DNA of 35,242 nucleotides from Verrucomicrobiota bacterium. GTDB taxonomy: Bacteria > Verrucomicrobiota > Verrucomicrobiia > Limisphaerales > JAHDYP01. The DNA lies in assembly GCA_023383055.1 (NCBI GenBank), contig JAHDYP010000052.1:2867-38108 (forward strand), given 5' to 3'. Made by a program: the position numbers and the translations under genes. Below the pieces are notes generated by a model that worked only from the letters and a program-made list of their open reading frames with translations, made no database searches and was not told the origin of the DNA. The first letter of the stretch is position 1, and each line of letters starts with the position of its first letter. Positions 1 through 11,500 of the stretch are shown here, piece after piece.

Positions 1-186
1 GTTGGCCCGTCCGCCGGGAGTTTTGTGTTGGATCTTAGCGCTATCAATACGTTCGTCAGTCGGGGAAAACGGGGTGGGAGTACGTCGCTGGCAGGGCCCG
101 GAGCAATTCGGGCCGGGCGGCGCAGTGTCGTCTAAAGCATCAACCATTGACCGGCAGTCGGCCGGTTTGAAACATCTAACGTGATC
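1..186 (+). other. Leader/intergenic region upstream of rpoB
   Basis: I see no gene here. Two short inverted repeats are visible. GGCCCG at 95-100 pairs with CGGGCC at 109-114 across an 8-nt loop. ACCGGC at 150-155 pairs with GCCGGT at 161-166 across a 5-nt loop, followed by only three T. Neither has a real T-run, so they are not convincing terminators; the second sits about 20 nt before the rpoB start and could affect initiation or attenuation. I found no well-spaced -35/-10 pair. In most bacteria rplL lies upstream and rpoB is transcribed from the rplKAJL-rpoBC unit, so this is probably the rplL-rpoB spacer (inference). Confidence 0.45.
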
Positions 187-3100
187 ATGTCATCGCGAAC
201 AACTGAACGGATAAACTTCGGACGGATCAAGGAAGTCATTGCGCCGCCGAATCTGATCGAGATCCAGGTTAATTCGTATCGGGAGTTTTTGCAGTTGGAC
301 GTCGCGCCGAAGCGGCGCAAGAATGTCGGGCTGCAGGCCGTCTTCACGGAGGTGTTCCCGATCGAGAGTTACGACGGCAAGGTGAAGCTGGATTACGACA
401 GCTACGAGATCGGCGAGCCCAAGCAGACCTGGTTGGAGTGCCTGCGGGAGGGGATCACGTTTGGCGCGCCGTTGCACGTGACCTTCATGCTGAGGGAGGA
501 GAAAGGCACCACGGAGGAGAAGGTGTTCATGGGCGAACTGCCGCTGATGACGCCGCAGGGCACCTTTGTGATCAACGGGGCGGAACGGGTGATTGTGAGC
601 CAGTTGCATCGTTCGCCCGGTCTGGCGTTCGAGGCCACGCAGCATCCGAACGGGAAGATCCTGCATTCGTTCCGGATTATTCCGGACCGGGGTTCCTGGT
701 ATGAGGCGCAGTTTGACACGGGCGATCTGCTCTACGTCTATCTGGATCGGAAGAAGCGCCGGCGGAAATTCCTGACGACGACCTTTTTCCGGGCGCTGGG
801 ATATGGGGCGGACGCGGACATTTTGAAATTGTTCTATGACATCGAGGAACTGACCGTGAAGGCGGCGGAGAACCTCGAGGATCTTTCGAACAAGGTGTTG
901 GTGAAGGATGAGGTGGACGACAAGGGCGTCGTGGTGGCGCGGGCCTTCGAGCCGTTGAGCAAGGCGACGGTGCGTCAGGTGGCCGAGTTGGGCGTCTCCA
1001 AGATCCAGGTGGTGGACACCTCCGTCGACGACGGCATCGTGATCAAGTGCCTGAAGAAGGATCCGGCGCGCGACGAGGAGGAGGCCCTGAAGGACATCTA
1101 CCGCCGGTTGCGGCCCGGGGATCCGCCGACGGCGGCGAACGCGCGGGCGCTGTTGAAGCGGCTCTTTTTTGACCCGAAGCGTTACGATCTCGGGCGGGTG
1201 GGTCGTTATAAGATCAACCAGAAGCTCGGTCTGGCCGAGGACAACGATTCACGCATTTTGACCAAGGAAGACCTGGTGGCGGCGACGAAGTACCTCCTGA
1301 GACTGAAGCGGGGTGAGGGAACGCTGGACGACATCGATCATCTGGGGAGCCGGCGGGTGCGGACGGTGGGCGAACTGCTGGCGAACCAGTGCCGGGTGGG
1401 GCTGGCTCGAACCGAGCGGTTGGTGAAGGAGCGCATGACGCTCTTCGACCAGGGGGTTGACACCATGACGCCGCAAAAGCTGATCAATCCCAAGGCGCTT
1501 TCGGCGGTGGTCCGGGATTTCTTCGGTCGGAGCCAGTTGTCGCAGTTCATGGATCAGATCAACCCGTTGGCCGAGTTGACGCACAAGCGGCGGCTTTCCG
1601 CGCTGGGGCCCGGCGGGTTGTCGCGGGATCGAGCCGGGTTCGAGGTGCGGGACGTGCACCCATCGCATTACGGGCGCATCTGTCCGATCGAGACCCCGGA
1701 AGGGCCGAACATCGGTTTGATCGCCTCGCTCGCCACCTTCGCGCGGGTGAACGATTTCGGGTTTATCGAGACTCCCTATCGGAAAGTGGAGCACGGCCGG
1801 GTGACGGCGCAGATCGAGTACCTGACGGCCGATCGCGAGGAATCCTACATCATTGCGCAGGCGAACTCCGCCATCGATGAGAAGGGCCGGTACGTGAACG
1901 ACAAGGTGACCTGCCGTTGGAAGGGCGAGTTTCTGGATGTGGAGCCGGCGCGGGTCGACTACATGGACGTTTCGCCCAAGCAGCTCGTATCCGTGGCGGC
2001 GGGATTGATACCGTTTCTGGAGCACGACGACGCGAACCGGGCCCTGATGGGTTCGAACATGCAGCGGCAGGCGGTGCCGCTCCTGGTCTCCGAGGCGCCG
2101 CTGGTGGCGACGGGGCTGGAGGAGCGCGTGGCGCGCGACTCGCGGGCCGTGATTGTGTCGGAAGAGGCCGGCAAAGTGGCGGCGGTCACCGGCAACCAGA
2201 TCATCATCACGCGCGACGGCAAACTGCCTGAGGGCAAGAAAAAGATCAGACACGACCCGGCGAGCGGGGTGTATGTCTACATCGTGCGCAAGTTCATGCG
2301 CTCGAACGCGGCCACCTGCATCAACCAGAAGATCCTGGTGGCCAAAGGCGAGACGGTGAAGAAGGGACAGATCGTCGCGGACGGGCCCTGCACGAGCGGG
2401 GGCGAGCTGGCGCTGGGGCGCAACGCGCTATGCGCGTTCATGCCGTGGGGCGGGTATAACTTCGAGGATGCGATCCTGATCAGCGAGCGGATTGTCAAGG
2501 ACGACGTGTACACGTCGATTCACATCGAGGAATTCGAGGTGAACGCGCGCGACACCAAGCTGGGGCCGGAGGAGATCACGCGGGACATTCCGAATCTGGG
2601 CGAGGAAGCGCTGAAGAACCTGGGCCTGGATGGAGTGATTCGGATTGGGGCGGAGGTCAAGCCGGGCGACATTCTGGTGGGCAAGATCACGCCGAAGAGC
2701 GAGACGGAGCTGGCGCCCGAGGAGCGGTTGCTCCGGGCGATCTTCGGGGAAAAGGCGGCGGACGTGAAGGACACGTCGCTGCGGGTGCCGTCGGGCACGT
2801 ACGGCATCGTGATGGACGTCAAGGTGTCCTCGAAGAAAGAGAGCGAGCGGGCCGCCAAGGTGAACGTGGGCGAGGCGAAGCGCCAGGCCAAGCAGGTGGA
2901 GGAGGAATACCGCACCAAGATGGACGAGTTGCGCGAGCAGCTCACCGAGGCGCTCAGCAACATTCTCCTCGGCGAGAAGATCCCGTTGGACGTGGTGAAC
3001 TCGGAGACCGGCGAGATCATCATTCCGGCCAATCGCAAGATCACGAAGACGCTGCTGCGGAAGCTGGCGGGCGTTTATGACCGGATCGAGATCGATCCTT

Positions 3101-4038
3101 CGCCCATCCGGAACAAGATCAACGAGATCATCGGCAGCTTCAAAAAGAAGTTCGAAGACCTCCAGATGCAGTATGACGAGGAGCTGGAGCGGATGGAATC
3201 GGGCGACGAGGTCGACAGTGGCGTGATCAAGTCGGTCAAGGTGTACATCGCCTCGAAGCGCAAGTTGTCCGTGGGCGACAAGATGGCCGGCCGGCACGGC
3301 AACAAGGGTGTGGTGGCGAAGATCGTGGCGGAGGCGGACATGCCGTTTCTGGCGGATGGCACGCCGGTGGACGTGGTGCTGAACCCGCTGGGGGTGCCGT
3401 CGCGCATGAACGTGGGGCAGGTGCTGGAGACGCACCTGGGCTGGGCGGCGCGGCTGCTGGGGCTGCGGTTTGCGACGCCGGTATTCGACGGGATCAAGGA
3501 GAAGGACATCCGCGGCTATCTCAAGCAGGCCGCGGACGGGCAGAAGCATGCCGGCGAAGCCCCGTTGATCGGCGAGCACGGCAAGACGCGGTTGTTCGAC
3601 GGCCGGACCGGCGAACCGTTCGACCAGGAAGTGGTGGTCGGTTTCATTTACATGATGAAGCTGGGGCACCTGGTGGCGGACAAGATTCACGCGCGGGCGG
3701 TGGGACCCTATTCGCTGGTGACGCAGCAGCCCTTGGGCGGCAAGGCCCAGTATGGCGGGCAGCGGTTTGGCGAGATGGAAGTCTGGGCCATGGAAGCCTA
3801 CGGCGCTGCCTACACGCTGCAGGAGATGCTGACGGTGAAGTCCGACGACGTGCAGGGACGGACGCGAATCTACGAGAGCATCGTGAAGGGGGACAACTCC
3901 CTGGACGCGGGGGTGCCGGAATCGTTCAACGTGCTGGTGAAGGAAATGCAGTCGTTGGGCCTCGACGTGAAGGTCGGCTATTCGAATCCGCTGGACCAGA
4001 CGCCGACGTCGGCCACGGCGCTGTCGGCGCTGAGCTAA
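187..4038 (+). CDS. rpoB: DNA-directed RNA polymerase subunit beta
   Basis: Beta subunit of core RNA polymerase; with beta' it forms the active-site cleft. The product is 1283 residues from ATG 187. A GTG at 181 is in frame and would add two residues; neither start has a Shine-Dalgarno site. The rifampicin region lies at about residues 448-475. Its QFMDQ and THKRR motifs are intact, with the Asp, His and Ser equivalent to E. coli D516, H526 and S531 at about 456, 466 and 471, so the major contacts are of the sensitive type; the N518 position is Ile and S522 is Ala. The [10 protein letters not shown] segment, the [12 protein letters not shown] segment and the C-terminal [12 protein letters not shown] clamp/switch region are all recognisable. 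The length is close to other compact bacterial beta subunits, with no large lineage insert. rpoC follows after 33 nt and is surely co-transcribed. Confidence 0.98.
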   Translation: MSSRTTERINFGRIKEVIAPPNLIEIQVNSYREFLQLDVAPKRRKNVGLQAVFTEVFPIESYDGKVKLDYDSYEIGEPKQTWLECLREGITFGAPLHVTFMLREEKGTTEEKVFMGELPLMTPQGTFVINGAERVIVSQLHRSPGLAFEATQHPNGKILHSFRIIPDRGSWYEAQFDTGDLLYVYLDRKKRRRKFLTTTFFRALGYGADADILKLFYDIEELTVKAAENLEDLSNKVLVKDEVDDKGVVVARAFEPLSKATVRQVAELGVSKIQVVDTSVDDGIVIKCLKKDPARDEEEALKDIYRRLRPGDPPTAANARALLKRLFFDPKRYDLGRVGRYKINQKLGLAEDNDSRILTKEDLVAATKYLLRLKRGEGTLDDIDHLGSRRVRTVGELLANQCRVGLARTERLVKERMTLFDQGVDTMTPQKLINPKALSAVVRDFFGRSQLSQFMDQINPLAELTHKRRLSALGPGGLSRDRAGFEVRDVHPSHYGRICPIETPEGPNIGLIASLATFARVNDFGFIETPYRKVEHGRVTAQIEYLTADREESYIIAQANSAIDEKGRYVNDKVTCRWKGEFLDVEPARVDYMDVSPKQLVSVAAGLIPFLEHDDANRALMGSNMQRQAVPLLVSEAPLVATGLEERVARDSRAVIVSEEAGKVAAVTGNQIIITRDGKLPEGKKKIRHDPASGVYVYIVRKFMRSNAATCINQKILVAKGETVKKGQIVADGPCTSGGELALGRNALCAFMPWGGYNFEDAILISERIVKDDVYTSIHIEEFEVNARDTKLGPEEITRDIPNLGEEALKNLGLDGVIRIGAEVKPGDILVGKITPKSETELAPEERLLRAIFGEKAADVKDTSLRVPSGTYGIVMDVKVSSKKESERAAKVNVGEAKRQAKQVEEEYRTKMDELREQLTEALSNILLGEKIPLDVVNSETGEIIIPANRKITKTLLRKLAGVYDRIEIDPSPIRNKINEIIGSFKKKFEDLQMQYDEELERMESGDEVDSGVIKSVKVYIASKRKLSVGDKMAGRHGNKGVVAKIVAEADMPFLADGTPVDVVLNPLGVPSRMNVGQVLETHLGWAARLLGLRFATPVFDGIKEKDIRGYLKQAADGQKHAGEAPLIGEHGKTRLFDGRTGEPFDQEVVVGFIYMMKLGHLVADKIHARAVGPYSLVTQQPLGGKAQYGGQRFGEMEVWAMEAYGAAYTLQEMLTVKSDDVQGRTRIYESIVKGDNSLDAGVPESFNVLVKEMQSLGLDVKVGYSNPLDQTPTSATALSALS

Positions 4039-4071
4039 CCGAGGGAACCTTAGGCAAGACCACAAGCATCT

Positions 4072-7000
4072 ATGATCAGCAACAAAGAATCAGCGCGCGA
4101 ACTGCTCGGGCTCGAGACGGTCAACCTGGTCGACAACGTGGCGATTGGCATCGCCTCGCCCGAGACCATCCGGTCCTGGTCGAAGGGCGAAGTCAAGAAC
4201 CCGGAAACGATCAACTACCGCACCTTCAAGCCGGAGAAGGGCGGGTTGTTTTGCGAGCGGATTTTCGGTCCGGTCAAGGACTGGGAGTGTTCGTGCGGCA
4301 AGTACAAGCGGATCAAGCACCGGGGGGTGGTGTGCGACCGTTGCGGGGTGGAAGTGACGCTGTCCCGGGTGCGCCGGGAGCGGATGGGGCACATCGAGCT
4401 GGCAGTGCCGGTTTCGCACATCTGGTTTTTCAAGTGCATGCCGTCGCGGATCGGGCTGATGCTGGACATGACGGCGCGGAATCTCGAACGGGTGATCTAC
4501 TACGAGGATTACATGGTGATCGATCCCGGGCAGACCCCGCTCAAGGAGCACCAGCTCCTGAGCGAGATGGAATGTCGCGAGGCCCGCCAGACCTACGGGG
4601 CGGACGCATTTGTGGCGAAGATGGGGGCGGAGGCGGTCTGGGAGGGGCTCACGCGGGTCGATCTCCAGAAGCAGATCGACCAGCTACAGAGCTCGATGCT
4701 GGAGACCAAGAGCAAGCAGATCCGGAAGAAGCTGGCCAAACGGATCAAGTTGTTCCAGGGCTTTCTGAGTTCGCGGATGCGTCCCGAGTGGATGATCCTG
4801 ACGGTGTTGCCGGTGATCCCGCCCGATCTGCGGCCGTTGGTGCCGCTGGAGGGGGGCCGTTTTGCGACCTCGGATCTCAACGATTTGTATCGGCGGGTGA
4901 TCAACCGGAACAACCGCCTGAAGAACCTGCTGCAGCTGAAGACGCCGGAGGTCATCATCCGGAACGAGAAGCGCATGCTGCAGGAAGCGGTCGACGCGTT
5001 GTTCGACAACGGGCGGCATGGCCGGCCGGTCACCGGGGCTGGCAATCGCGCCTTGAAGTCCCTCAGCGACATGCTCAAGGGCAAGAGCGGGCGGTTTCGT
5101 CAGAATCTGCTGGGCAAACGGGTGGATTACTCGGGGCGCTCGGTGATTGTGATCGGCCCGGAGTTGAAACTGCATCAGTGCGGTTTGCCGAAGAAGATGG
5201 CGCTGGTGTTGTTCGAGCCCTTCATCATCCGGCGGCTGAAGGAACTGGGTTACGTCCACACCGTGCGCTCGGCGAAAAAGATGATCGAACGACAGTCGCC
5301 CGAAGTGTGGGACGTGCTCGAGGAGGTGACGAAGGGGCATCCGGTGCTGTTGAACCGCGCGCCGACGTTGCACCGGCTCTCGGTGCAGGCCTTCGAGCCG
5401 GTCCTGATCGAAGGCGAGGCGATTCGGATCCATCCGCTGGTGTGCACGGCCTACAACGCGGATTTCGACGGCGACCAGATGGCGGTGCACGTCCCCTTGT
5501 CCGTGGAGGCGCAGATGGAGGCGCGGCTGCTGATGCTGGCGCCGATGAACGTGTTCAGTCCTTCGAGCGGCAAACCGATCATGACGCCGACCCAGGACAT
5601 TACGCTGGGATGCTACTATCTCACCGCGAATCCGCGCGAGTCGCTGGTGGCCGCGCGCAGCAAGCGGCTCAAGTTGTTCGGTTCCCAGAGCGAGGCGATT
5701 TTCGCCTATCTCGACGGGGCGGCGGGCAAGCACGAATGGATCCGGCTGGCGAATCCCGATGTCGGTCGATCGAGCGTGTACGGCGATCCGACCAGCAAAG
5801 TGATTGAGACGACGGTGGGGCGGGTGATCTTCAGCGAGATCTGGCCGGCCGAGCTGGGTTTCGCCAACCGCCAGGTGGGCAAGTCGCAGCTGGGGGACAT
5901 GATCTGGAACTGCTACAAGCTGTGCGGGCAGGAGCGAACGGTGAACGTGCTCGACAAGCTGAAGGACTTCGGCTTCCACGAGGCCACCCGTTCGGGGGTG
6001 TCGATCGGGATCGACGACATGATCATTCCGAAGGAGAAGGATCAGGAGATCGAGGCGGCGCAGCGCCAGATCGCCGAGGTGGAGAAGCAGCATCGAAAAG
6101 GTGTGATCACCTCGGGAGAGCGCTACAACCAGATCATCGACATCTGGACCCATTGCACCGACCAGATTGCGAAGGTGATGCTGAAGACGCTCGAGCAGAA
6201 CCAGGGCAAGCGCGAGTTCAATCCCCTCTGGTTGATGGTTGATTCCGGCGCGCGCGGCAATCGCCAGCAAGTGCGGCAGCTGGCCGGGGTGCGGGGATTG
6301 ATGGCGAAACCCTCGGGCGACATCATCGAGAAGCCGATTCTCTCGAATTTCCGCGAAGGCTTGACGGTGCTGGAGTATTTCATTTCCACCCACGGCGCCC
6401 GGAAGGGGCTGGCGGACACGGCGCTGAAGACGGCGGACTCCGGGTACATGACGCGGAAGCTGGTGGATGTGGCCCAGGATGTCATCATCCGGCAGCACGA
6501 CTGCGGGACGACGAACGGGATCTGGCTGCAGGCGATCTACGAGGGCGAGGACGAGGTGGTCAAGCTCAGCGAGCGCATTGTGGGCCGTTGCGGCTGCGAT
6601 GACATTTACGATCCGCGCGACCCGAAGAGGAAGCTGCTGGCGGCGAACGAGGAGATCGACGAGCTCAAGGCGAAGGCCATCGAAGACGCCGGAATCGAGC
6701 GGTTGCGCATCCGGTCGGTGCTGACCTGCGAGAGCAAGCACGGGGTGTGCGTGGCGTGCTACGGCCGCAACCTGGCGACCGGGGCGCCGGTGAAGCTCGG
6801 CGAGGCGGTGGGCATCATCGCGGCGCAATCGATTGGCGAGCCGGGGACCCAGTTGACCATGCGGACGTTCCACTTCGGGGGGACAGCGTCGCAGGTGTTC
6901 AAGCAGCCGCAGATCAAGGTCAAGTACGACGGCGTGGCGCGGTACAACGAACTGCGCCTGGTGGCGCTGGAGGACGGCAGCAACATCGTGCTCAACAAGA

Positions 7001-8205
7001 ACGGCTCGGTCTCCGTGCTGGCGGAAGACGGGCGGGAACTCGAGGTGCACAACGTGGTGATCGGCGCGGTGATCTCGGTGCCGAACGGAGGCAAGGTCAA
7101 GAAGGGCCAGACCATCGTGCAGTGGGATCCCTACAACGTGCCGATTCTCTCGGAGAAGGCGGGCAAGGTCCGCTTCCAGGACATCATCGAAGGCGTGACG
7201 ATGAAGCAGGAGGTCGACGAGACCACGACCCAGGAGGCCATGGTCATCATCGAGCACAAGGAGGATCTGCACCCGCAGCTGCTGGTGGAGGATACCAAGG
7301 GCGAGATCGTGGCGAGCTACCCGATCCCTTCCGGCGCGCACATTGTGGTGCACGAGGGCAGCAAGATCGTGGCGGGCACCCTGATGGCGAAGACGCCGCG
7401 AAAGACGGTCAAGACCAAGGATATCACCGGCGGCCTGCCGCGGGTGGCCGAGCTGTTCGAGGCGCGGCGACCGAAGGACGCGGCCGAGATTTCGAAAATC
7501 GATGGGATTGTCGATTTTGGGCCGACGGTGCGGGGGCGCCGCTGCATTTTGATCAAGGATGTGCAGACCGGGACGGAGGAGGAACATCTCATTCCCATCG
7601 GCAAGCACGTCATTGTGTTCAAGGGCGATTTTGTCAAGAAGGGACAGCAGTTGACGGAAGGCCCGGTCGTGCCGCACGAGATTCTCGACGTATGCGGGCC
7701 GCAGGAGTTGCAGGAGCACCTGGTCAACGAAGTACAGGAAGTCTACCGCCTGCAGGGGGTGACCATCAACGACAAGCACATCGAGATCATTGTGCGGCAG
7801 ATGCTGCGCAAGGTGCGGATCGTGGAGCCGGGCGACACCACTTTCCTGTGGGGTGACCAGGTGGACAAGATTCCATTTGAAGAAGAGAACGAGCGGGTCG
7901 AGAAAATGGGCGGCAAGCCGGCCGAAGCGCAGCCGGTGTTGCTGGGCATCACCAAGGCCTCGCTGGAGACCGAGAGCTTCCTGAGCGCGGCTTCGTTCCA
8001 GGACACGACCCGGGTGCTGACGGAGGCGGCGAGCATGGGCAAGATGGATTGCCTGCGCGGATTCAAGGAGAACGTGATCATGGGGCACATCATTCCGGCC
8101 GGGACCGGATTCGAGCGGCATCGGAAGGTGGTTTTGAAACCGCTGGTGGAGCCGCAACCGGAAGAGCCGATGGCGCTGACTTCGGATGAGAATCTCGTGG
8201 GCTAG
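4072..8205 (+). CDS. rpoC: DNA-directed RNA polymerase subunit beta'
   Basis: Beta' subunit, 1377 residues, close to the E. coli length. The catalytic magnesium loop NADFDGD is at residues 462-468 (Asp 464, 466, 468). The first zinc site is Cys 73, 75, 88 and 91. The second zinc site has a Cys in HDCGTTNG plus the trio in [14 protein letters not shown]. The bridge/trigger-helix region ([16 protein letters not shown]) is intact, and the C-terminal part with [19 protein letters not shown] matches the family. It begins ATGATCAGCAAC 33 nt after rpoB, with no Shine-Dalgarno site but a T before ATG. Downstream there are 146 nt before rpsL, holding a likely promoter rather than a terminator, so some read-through from rpoBC into the str genes is possible (inference). 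Confidence 0.98.
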   Translation: MISNKESARELLGLETVNLVDNVAIGIASPETIRSWSKGEVKNPETINYRTFKPEKGGLFCERIFGPVKDWECSCGKYKRIKHRGVVCDRCGVEVTLSRVRRERMGHIELAVPVSHIWFFKCMPSRIGLMLDMTARNLERVIYYEDYMVIDPGQTPLKEHQLLSEMECREARQTYGADAFVAKMGAEAVWEGLTRVDLQKQIDQLQSSMLETKSKQIRKKLAKRIKLFQGFLSSRMRPEWMILTVLPVIPPDLRPLVPLEGGRFATSDLNDLYRRVINRNNRLKNLLQLKTPEVIIRNEKRMLQEAVDALFDNGRHGRPVTGAGNRALKSLSDMLKGKSGRFRQNLLGKRVDYSGRSVIVIGPELKLHQCGLPKKMALVLFEPFIIRRLKELGYVHTVRSAKKMIERQSPEVWDVLEEVTKGHPVLLNRAPTLHRLSVQAFEPVLIEGEAIRIHPLVCTAYNADFDGDQMAVHVPLSVEAQMEARLLMLAPMNVFSPSSGKPIMTPTQDITLGCYYLTANPRESLVAARSKRLKLFGSQSEAIFAYLDGAAGKHEWIRLANPDVGRSSVYGDPTSKVIETTVGRVIFSEIWPAELGFANRQVGKSQLGDMIWNCYKLCGQERTVNVLDKLKDFGFHEATRSGVSIGIDDMIIPKEKDQEIEAAQRQIAEVEKQHRKGVITSGERYNQIIDIWTHCTDQIAKVMLKTLEQNQGKREFNPLWLMVDSGARGNRQQVRQLAGVRGLMAKPSGDIIEKPILSNFREGLTVLEYFISTHGARKGLADTALKTADSGYMTRKLVDVAQDVIIRQHDCGTTNGIWLQAIYEGEDEVVKLSERIVGRCGCDDIYDPRDPKRKLLAANEEIDELKAKAIEDAGIERLRIRSVLTCESKHGVCVACYGRNLATGAPVKLGEAVGIIAAQSIGEPGTQLTMRTFHFGGTASQVFKQPQIKVKYDGVARYNELRLVALEDGSNIVLNKNGSVSVLAEDGRELEVHNVVIGAVISVPNGGKVKKGQTIVQWDPYNVPILSEKAGKVRFQDIIEGVTMKQEVDETTTQEAMVIIEHKEDLHPQLLVEDTKGEIVASYPIPSGAHIVVHEGSKIVAGTLMAKTPRKTVKTKDITGGLPRVAELFEARRPKDAAEISKIDGIVDFGPTVRGRRCILIKDVQTGTEEEHLIPIGKHVIVFKGDFVKKGQQLTEGPVVPHEILDVCGPQELQEHLVNEVQEVYRLQGVTINDKHIEIIVRQMLRKVRIVEPGDTTFLWGDQVDKIPFEEENERVEKMGGKPAEAQPVLLGITKASLETESFLSAASFQDTTRVLTEAASMGKMDCLRGFKENVIMGHIIPAGTGFERHRKVVLKPLVEPQPEEPMALTSDENLVG

Positions 8206-8246
8206 TGCCCGGGAACTGAGCAAAATCAAAAAAGGACAAATAATAG

Positions 8247-8274
8247 TTGCGCGACCAAAGGCCTTTGATATGAT
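8247..8274 (+). promoter_or_regulatory. Candidate sigma70-type extended -10 promoter for rpsL-rpsG
   Basis: The -35-like TTGCGC (8247-8252) is followed by a 16-nt spacer and the -10-like TATGAT (8269-8274). The TG at 8266-8267, one base upstream of the -10, gives an extended -10 (TGaTATGAT). An A/T-rich stretch (about 8220-8245) precedes the -35 and could act as an UP element. The -35 matches consensus at only three positions, but the -10 matches at five of six. Transcription would begin near 8281 and leave a leader of about 70 nt. Functional assignment is inference; the motifs are seen. Confidence 0.55.
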
Positions 8275-8275
8275 C

Positions 8276-8332
8276 CGCACTCAATTTTTTCGGGAGTGCG
8301 AGTGAGTCGCATCCGAGGTCCGGGCAACCGGA
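8276..8332 (+). promoter_or_regulatory. Structured leader of rpsL: two hairpins
   Basis: CGCACTC (8276-8282) pairs perfectly with GAGTGCG (8294-8300) around an 11-nt T-rich loop. Further on, TCCGG (8319-8323) pairs with CCGGA (8328-8332) closed by the GNRA-type tetraloop GCAA, ending 19 nt before the rpsL ATG. No T-run follows either stem, so they are not terminators. A structured leader fits post-transcriptional control of a ribosomal protein operon. The known S7 control site in E. coli lies elsewhere (rpsL-rpsG), so no regulator is proposed. Confidence 0.4.
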
Positions 8333-8351
8333 AGAATTGGGTTCATAAGCA

Positions 8352-8747
<396 letters not shown>

Positions 8748-8753
8748 ATTTTT

Positions 8754-9227
8754 ATGTCGCGACGCCGCCAAGCCATCAAACGTCCCTTGATTCCGGACGC
8801 GAAGTACCGCAGCACCCTGGTGACGCGGTTGGTGAATGTGATCATGCAGCGGGGCAAGAAGAGTCTGGCCCAGCGGATCGTCTATGACGCGTTGGAGCAG
8901 ATCGCCACCAAGAACCAGGCCGGCGATCCGCTCGATATTCTGCAGCGCGCGGTGGACAACGTGAAGCCGCGCCTGGAAGTGAAGGCCCGCCGCGTGGGCG
9001 GCGCCACCTACCAGGTCCCCATGGAAGTGCCGATGGATCGTCAGTTTGCCCTGGCGATGCGGTGGCTGGTCGACCTGGCCAACCGGCGCAAGGGATTGCC
9101 GATGAAAGCGGCGCTCGCGGCGGAAGTCATGGAAGCGTATCAGGGGCAGGGCAACGCGATCCGGAAACGTGACGAAGTACACAAGATGGCCCAGGCGAAC
9201 AAGGCGTTCGCTCACTTCCGCTGGTAG
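8754..9227 (+). CDS. rpsG: 30S ribosomal protein S7
   Basis: S7 (uS7), 157 residues, the primary assembly protein of the 16S rRNA 3' domain and a neighbour of the E site. MSRRRQAIKRPLIPDAKY is the normal S7 N-terminus, and the region around MRWLVDLANRRKG through the HKMAQANKAFAHFRW C-terminus matches the family. In the 6-nt spacer from rpsL the ATG is preceded by a run of five T rather than a Shine-Dalgarno site. Translational coupling to rpsL is likely. A terminator-like hairpin begins 18 nt after the stop. Confidence 0.97.
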   Translation: MSRRRQAIKRPLIPDAKYRSTLVTRLVNVIMQRGKKSLAQRIVYDALEQIATKNQAGDPLDILQRAVDNVKPRLEVKARRVGGATYQVPMEVPMDRQFALAMRWLVDLANRRKGLPMKAALAAEVMEAYQGQGNAIRKRDEVHKMAQANKAFAHFRW

Positions 9228-9244
9228 CGGCCAAACCGCAGGAT

Positions 9245-9278
9245 GCGCCCCGCGAAGGATGTTGAACGGGGCGCTTTT
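9245..9278 (+). terminator. Intrinsic terminator or attenuator between rpsG and fusA
   Basis: GCGCCCCG (9245-9252) pairs perfectly with CGGGGCGC (9267-9274) across a 14-nt loop and is followed directly by TTTT (9275-9278). This is the classic layout of a Rho-independent terminator, although the T-run is short. Its location inside the str operon, 18 nt after rpsG and 20 nt before fusA, suggests partial termination or a stabilised rpsL-rpsG 3' end. Confidence 0.65.
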
Positions 9279-9298
9279 AGTCTCTGAATTTTTTTTAG

Positions 9299-11476
9299 AT
9301 GCAGGCTGTTAAGGAAAAACCGGGATCGGTGAACGCGGCTCAGCGGCCGTATACGATGGAGTGTACCCGCAACATTGGGATTGCGGCGCACATCGATGCC
9401 GGGAAGACCACCACCACGGAGCGGATCCTGTTTTACACGGGGCTGATTCATCGCATGGGGGATGTCGATGACGGCAACACGGTGACCGACTGGATGGAGC
9501 AGGAGCGGGAGCGCGGGATCACCATCACCTCGGCGGCGACCACCTGCTACTGGACCCAGAAAGGGGACGGCTGGCCGAAACTGGCGCTGGGCGTGCCGCA
9601 TCGGATCAACATCATCGACACCCCGGGCCACGTGGATTTCACAGCGGAGGTGGAGCGGTCCATGCGAGTGCTCGACGGCGCGGTGGCGGTGTTCTGCGGC
9701 GTGGCGGGCGTGCAGCCGCAGTCGGAGACCGTGTGGCGGCAGGCGACGAAGTACAAAGTGCCGCGCATCGCCTTCGTCAACAAGATGGACCGGGTGGGGG
9801 CGAACTTCGAAAACGCGGTGGCGGAGATGCGGCGGAAGCTGGGTGCCTACGCCTTTCCGGTGGTGCTGCCCCTCGGGAAGGAAGACTACCTGCGCGGGGT
9901 GATCGATGTCATTTCGCAACAGGCGCTGATCTACGACGAGACGGACGATACGGGAATGCGCTATGCGATCACCGAGATTCCCGAGGAGGAACGCGAGCGG
10001 GCGAAACGGGCGCTGGCGGAGTTGATCGGCGCCGTGGCCGACAAGGACGACACGGTCGCCGAATTGGTGATCGAGGACAAGCCGGTGGACGCGGTGACCT
10101 TGAAGCGGGCCATCCGGCGTTTGACCTGCAATCTGGAGCTGGTGCCGGTGCTCGGGGGTTCGGCGTTCAAGAAGCGCGGCGTGCAGCCCCTGGTTGACGC
10201 GGTGATCGACTATTTGCCGTCGCCATTGGACGTGCCGTCGGCGCAGGGTCAGGATCCCACGCAAACCGACCGGCCGGTCACCGTGCCTTCGGACGACAGC
10301 GCGCAGTTTTGTTCGCTGGCCTTCAAGCTGTGGAGCGATCCGTACGTTGGAAAGCTGGTGTTCTTCCGGGTTTACAGCGGGCAGTTGAAGAAGGGGGACG
10401 TGATTTACAATCCGCGCACGCGCAAGCGAGAGCGGGTGAGCCGGGTGATGATGATCCAGGCCGACAAGCGAATCGACGTGGAGTCGGTTTTCGCCGGGGA
10501 CATCGCGGCGCTGGTCGGTCTCAAGAACATTACCACCGGGGACACGTTGTGTTGCGAGGACTTCGACATTTTGCTCGAGCCGCCGACCTTCCCGGAGCCG
10601 GTGATTTCGATGGCCGTTGAGCCGAAGACCAAGGCGGACCGGGACAAGCTGTCGGAGGGGCTGCAGCGACTGGCGGAGGAGGATCCGACGTTCCGCTGTT
10701 TCACGAACGAGGAAACCGGCCAGTTGATCATTGCCGGGATGGGCGAGCTGCACCTGGAGATCATACGCGACCGGTTGTTCCGCGAGTTCAAGGTCGAGGC
10801 CAACTCCGGGGCGCCGCAGATTGCGTATCGCGAGACCGTGACCAAGCCGGCGGATGGCGAGGGCAAGTTCATTCGGCAGTCGGGCGGGCGCGGCCAGTAC
10901 GGCCATGCCGTGATCAAGCTGGAGCCGAACCAGCGGGGCAAAGGGGTTGAGATTCTCAACGAGATTGTGGGCGGGGCGATCCCGCGGGAGTACATTCCGG
11001 CGGTGGAGCGCGGGTTGGAGGAGGCGATCGGGGGCGGGGTGTTGGCGGGTTATCCCATGGTGGATCTGAAAATCAGCATTGTGGATGGGACGTTCCACGA
11101 GGTGGATTCCAGCGAATTGGCCTTCAAGATGGCCGGCATATTTGCGCTGAAGGACGCGGCCAAGAAAGCGGCGGCGATTCTGCTCGAACCGGTGATGAAA
11201 GTGGAAGTCACGACCCCGGATGAGTATCAGGGGGATTTGCTGGGGGATCTCAACCGGCGGCGAGGGAAGATCATCAACATCGAAAGCAAGAACAGCTCGA
11301 CGATCCTCTACGCCGAGGTGCCGCTGGCGGAATTGTTCGGTTATGCCACGGCGATCCGGTCGCTCTCGAAGGGGCGGGCGGCCTATTCGATGGAACCGTT
11401 TTCCTTCGAGCCGGTGCCGAACAGCATTACGGCAAGCATTTTGGACACGGCCAAACCGAAGGCCGCGCGGGCTTAG
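9299..11476 (+). CDS. fusA: Translation elongation factor G
   Basis: EF-G, the GTPase that drives tRNA-mRNA translocation and, with RRF, ribosome recycling. 725 residues against about 700 usual. P-loop AHIDAGKT at residues 30-37, switch I around RGITITSAATT, DTPGH at 107-111 and NKMD at 161-164; domains II-V follow, with the domain IV segment SGGRGQYGHAVI. A small insert (QKGDGWPKLALG, about 87-98) sits before DTPGH. The first ATG gives roughly 18 extra N-terminal residues relative to E. coli; a second ATG at 9356 lies just before the conserved CTRNIGIAAHID. The first ATG is preceded by eight T and AG, with no Shine-Dalgarno site. The C-terminus ends in AKPKAARA. tuf does not follow; rpsJ begins 24 nt later. 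Confidence 0.96.
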   Translation: MQAVKEKPGSVNAAQRPYTMECTRNIGIAAHIDAGKTTTTERILFYTGLIHRMGDVDDGNTVTDWMEQERERGITITSAATTCYWTQKGDGWPKLALGVPHRINIIDTPGHVDFTAEVERSMRVLDGAVAVFCGVAGVQPQSETVWRQATKYKVPRIAFVNKMDRVGANFENAVAEMRRKLGAYAFPVVLPLGKEDYLRGVIDVISQQALIYDETDDTGMRYAITEIPEEERERAKRALAELIGAVADKDDTVAELVIEDKPVDAVTLKRAIRRLTCNLELVPVLGGSAFKKRGVQPLVDAVIDYLPSPLDVPSAQGQDPTQTDRPVTVPSDDSAQFCSLAFKLWSDPYVGKLVFFRVYSGQLKKGDVIYNPRTRKRERVSRVMMIQADKRIDVESVFAGDIAALVGLKNITTGDTLCCEDFDILLEPPTFPEPVISMAVEPKTKADRDKLSEGLQRLAEEDPTFRCFTNEETGQLIIAGMGELHLEIIRDRLFREFKVEANSGAPQIAYRETVTKPADGEGKFIRQSGGRGQYGHAVIKLEPNQRGKGVEILNEIVGGAIPREYIPAVERGLEEAIGGGVLAGYPMVDLKISIVDGTFHEVDSSELAFKMAGIFALKDAAKKAAAILLEPVMKVEVTTPDEYQGDLLGDLNRRRGKIINIESKNSSTILYAEVPLAELFGYATAIRSLSKGRAAYSMEPFSFEPVPNSITASILDTAKPKAARA

Positions 11477-11500
11477 AGAGAACCCTGGATTGATTGAGTT

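Noticed and set aside
95..166. Possible terminators in the rpoB leader
   Set aside because: Stems of 6 bp with no T-run; not supportable as terminators.
2..184. 60-codon frame before rpoB
   Set aside because: It starts at the window edge, resembles no known protein and does not match the C-terminus of L7/L12.
4684..8280. 1198-codon open frame antisense to rpoC, and similar long antisense frames at 2428-4065 and 9212-11710
   Set aside because: They lie opposite certain genes (rpoBC, fusA), are rich in His, Arg, Leu, Pro and Asp as expected from the reverse complement of GC-rich codons, and show no domain or signal.
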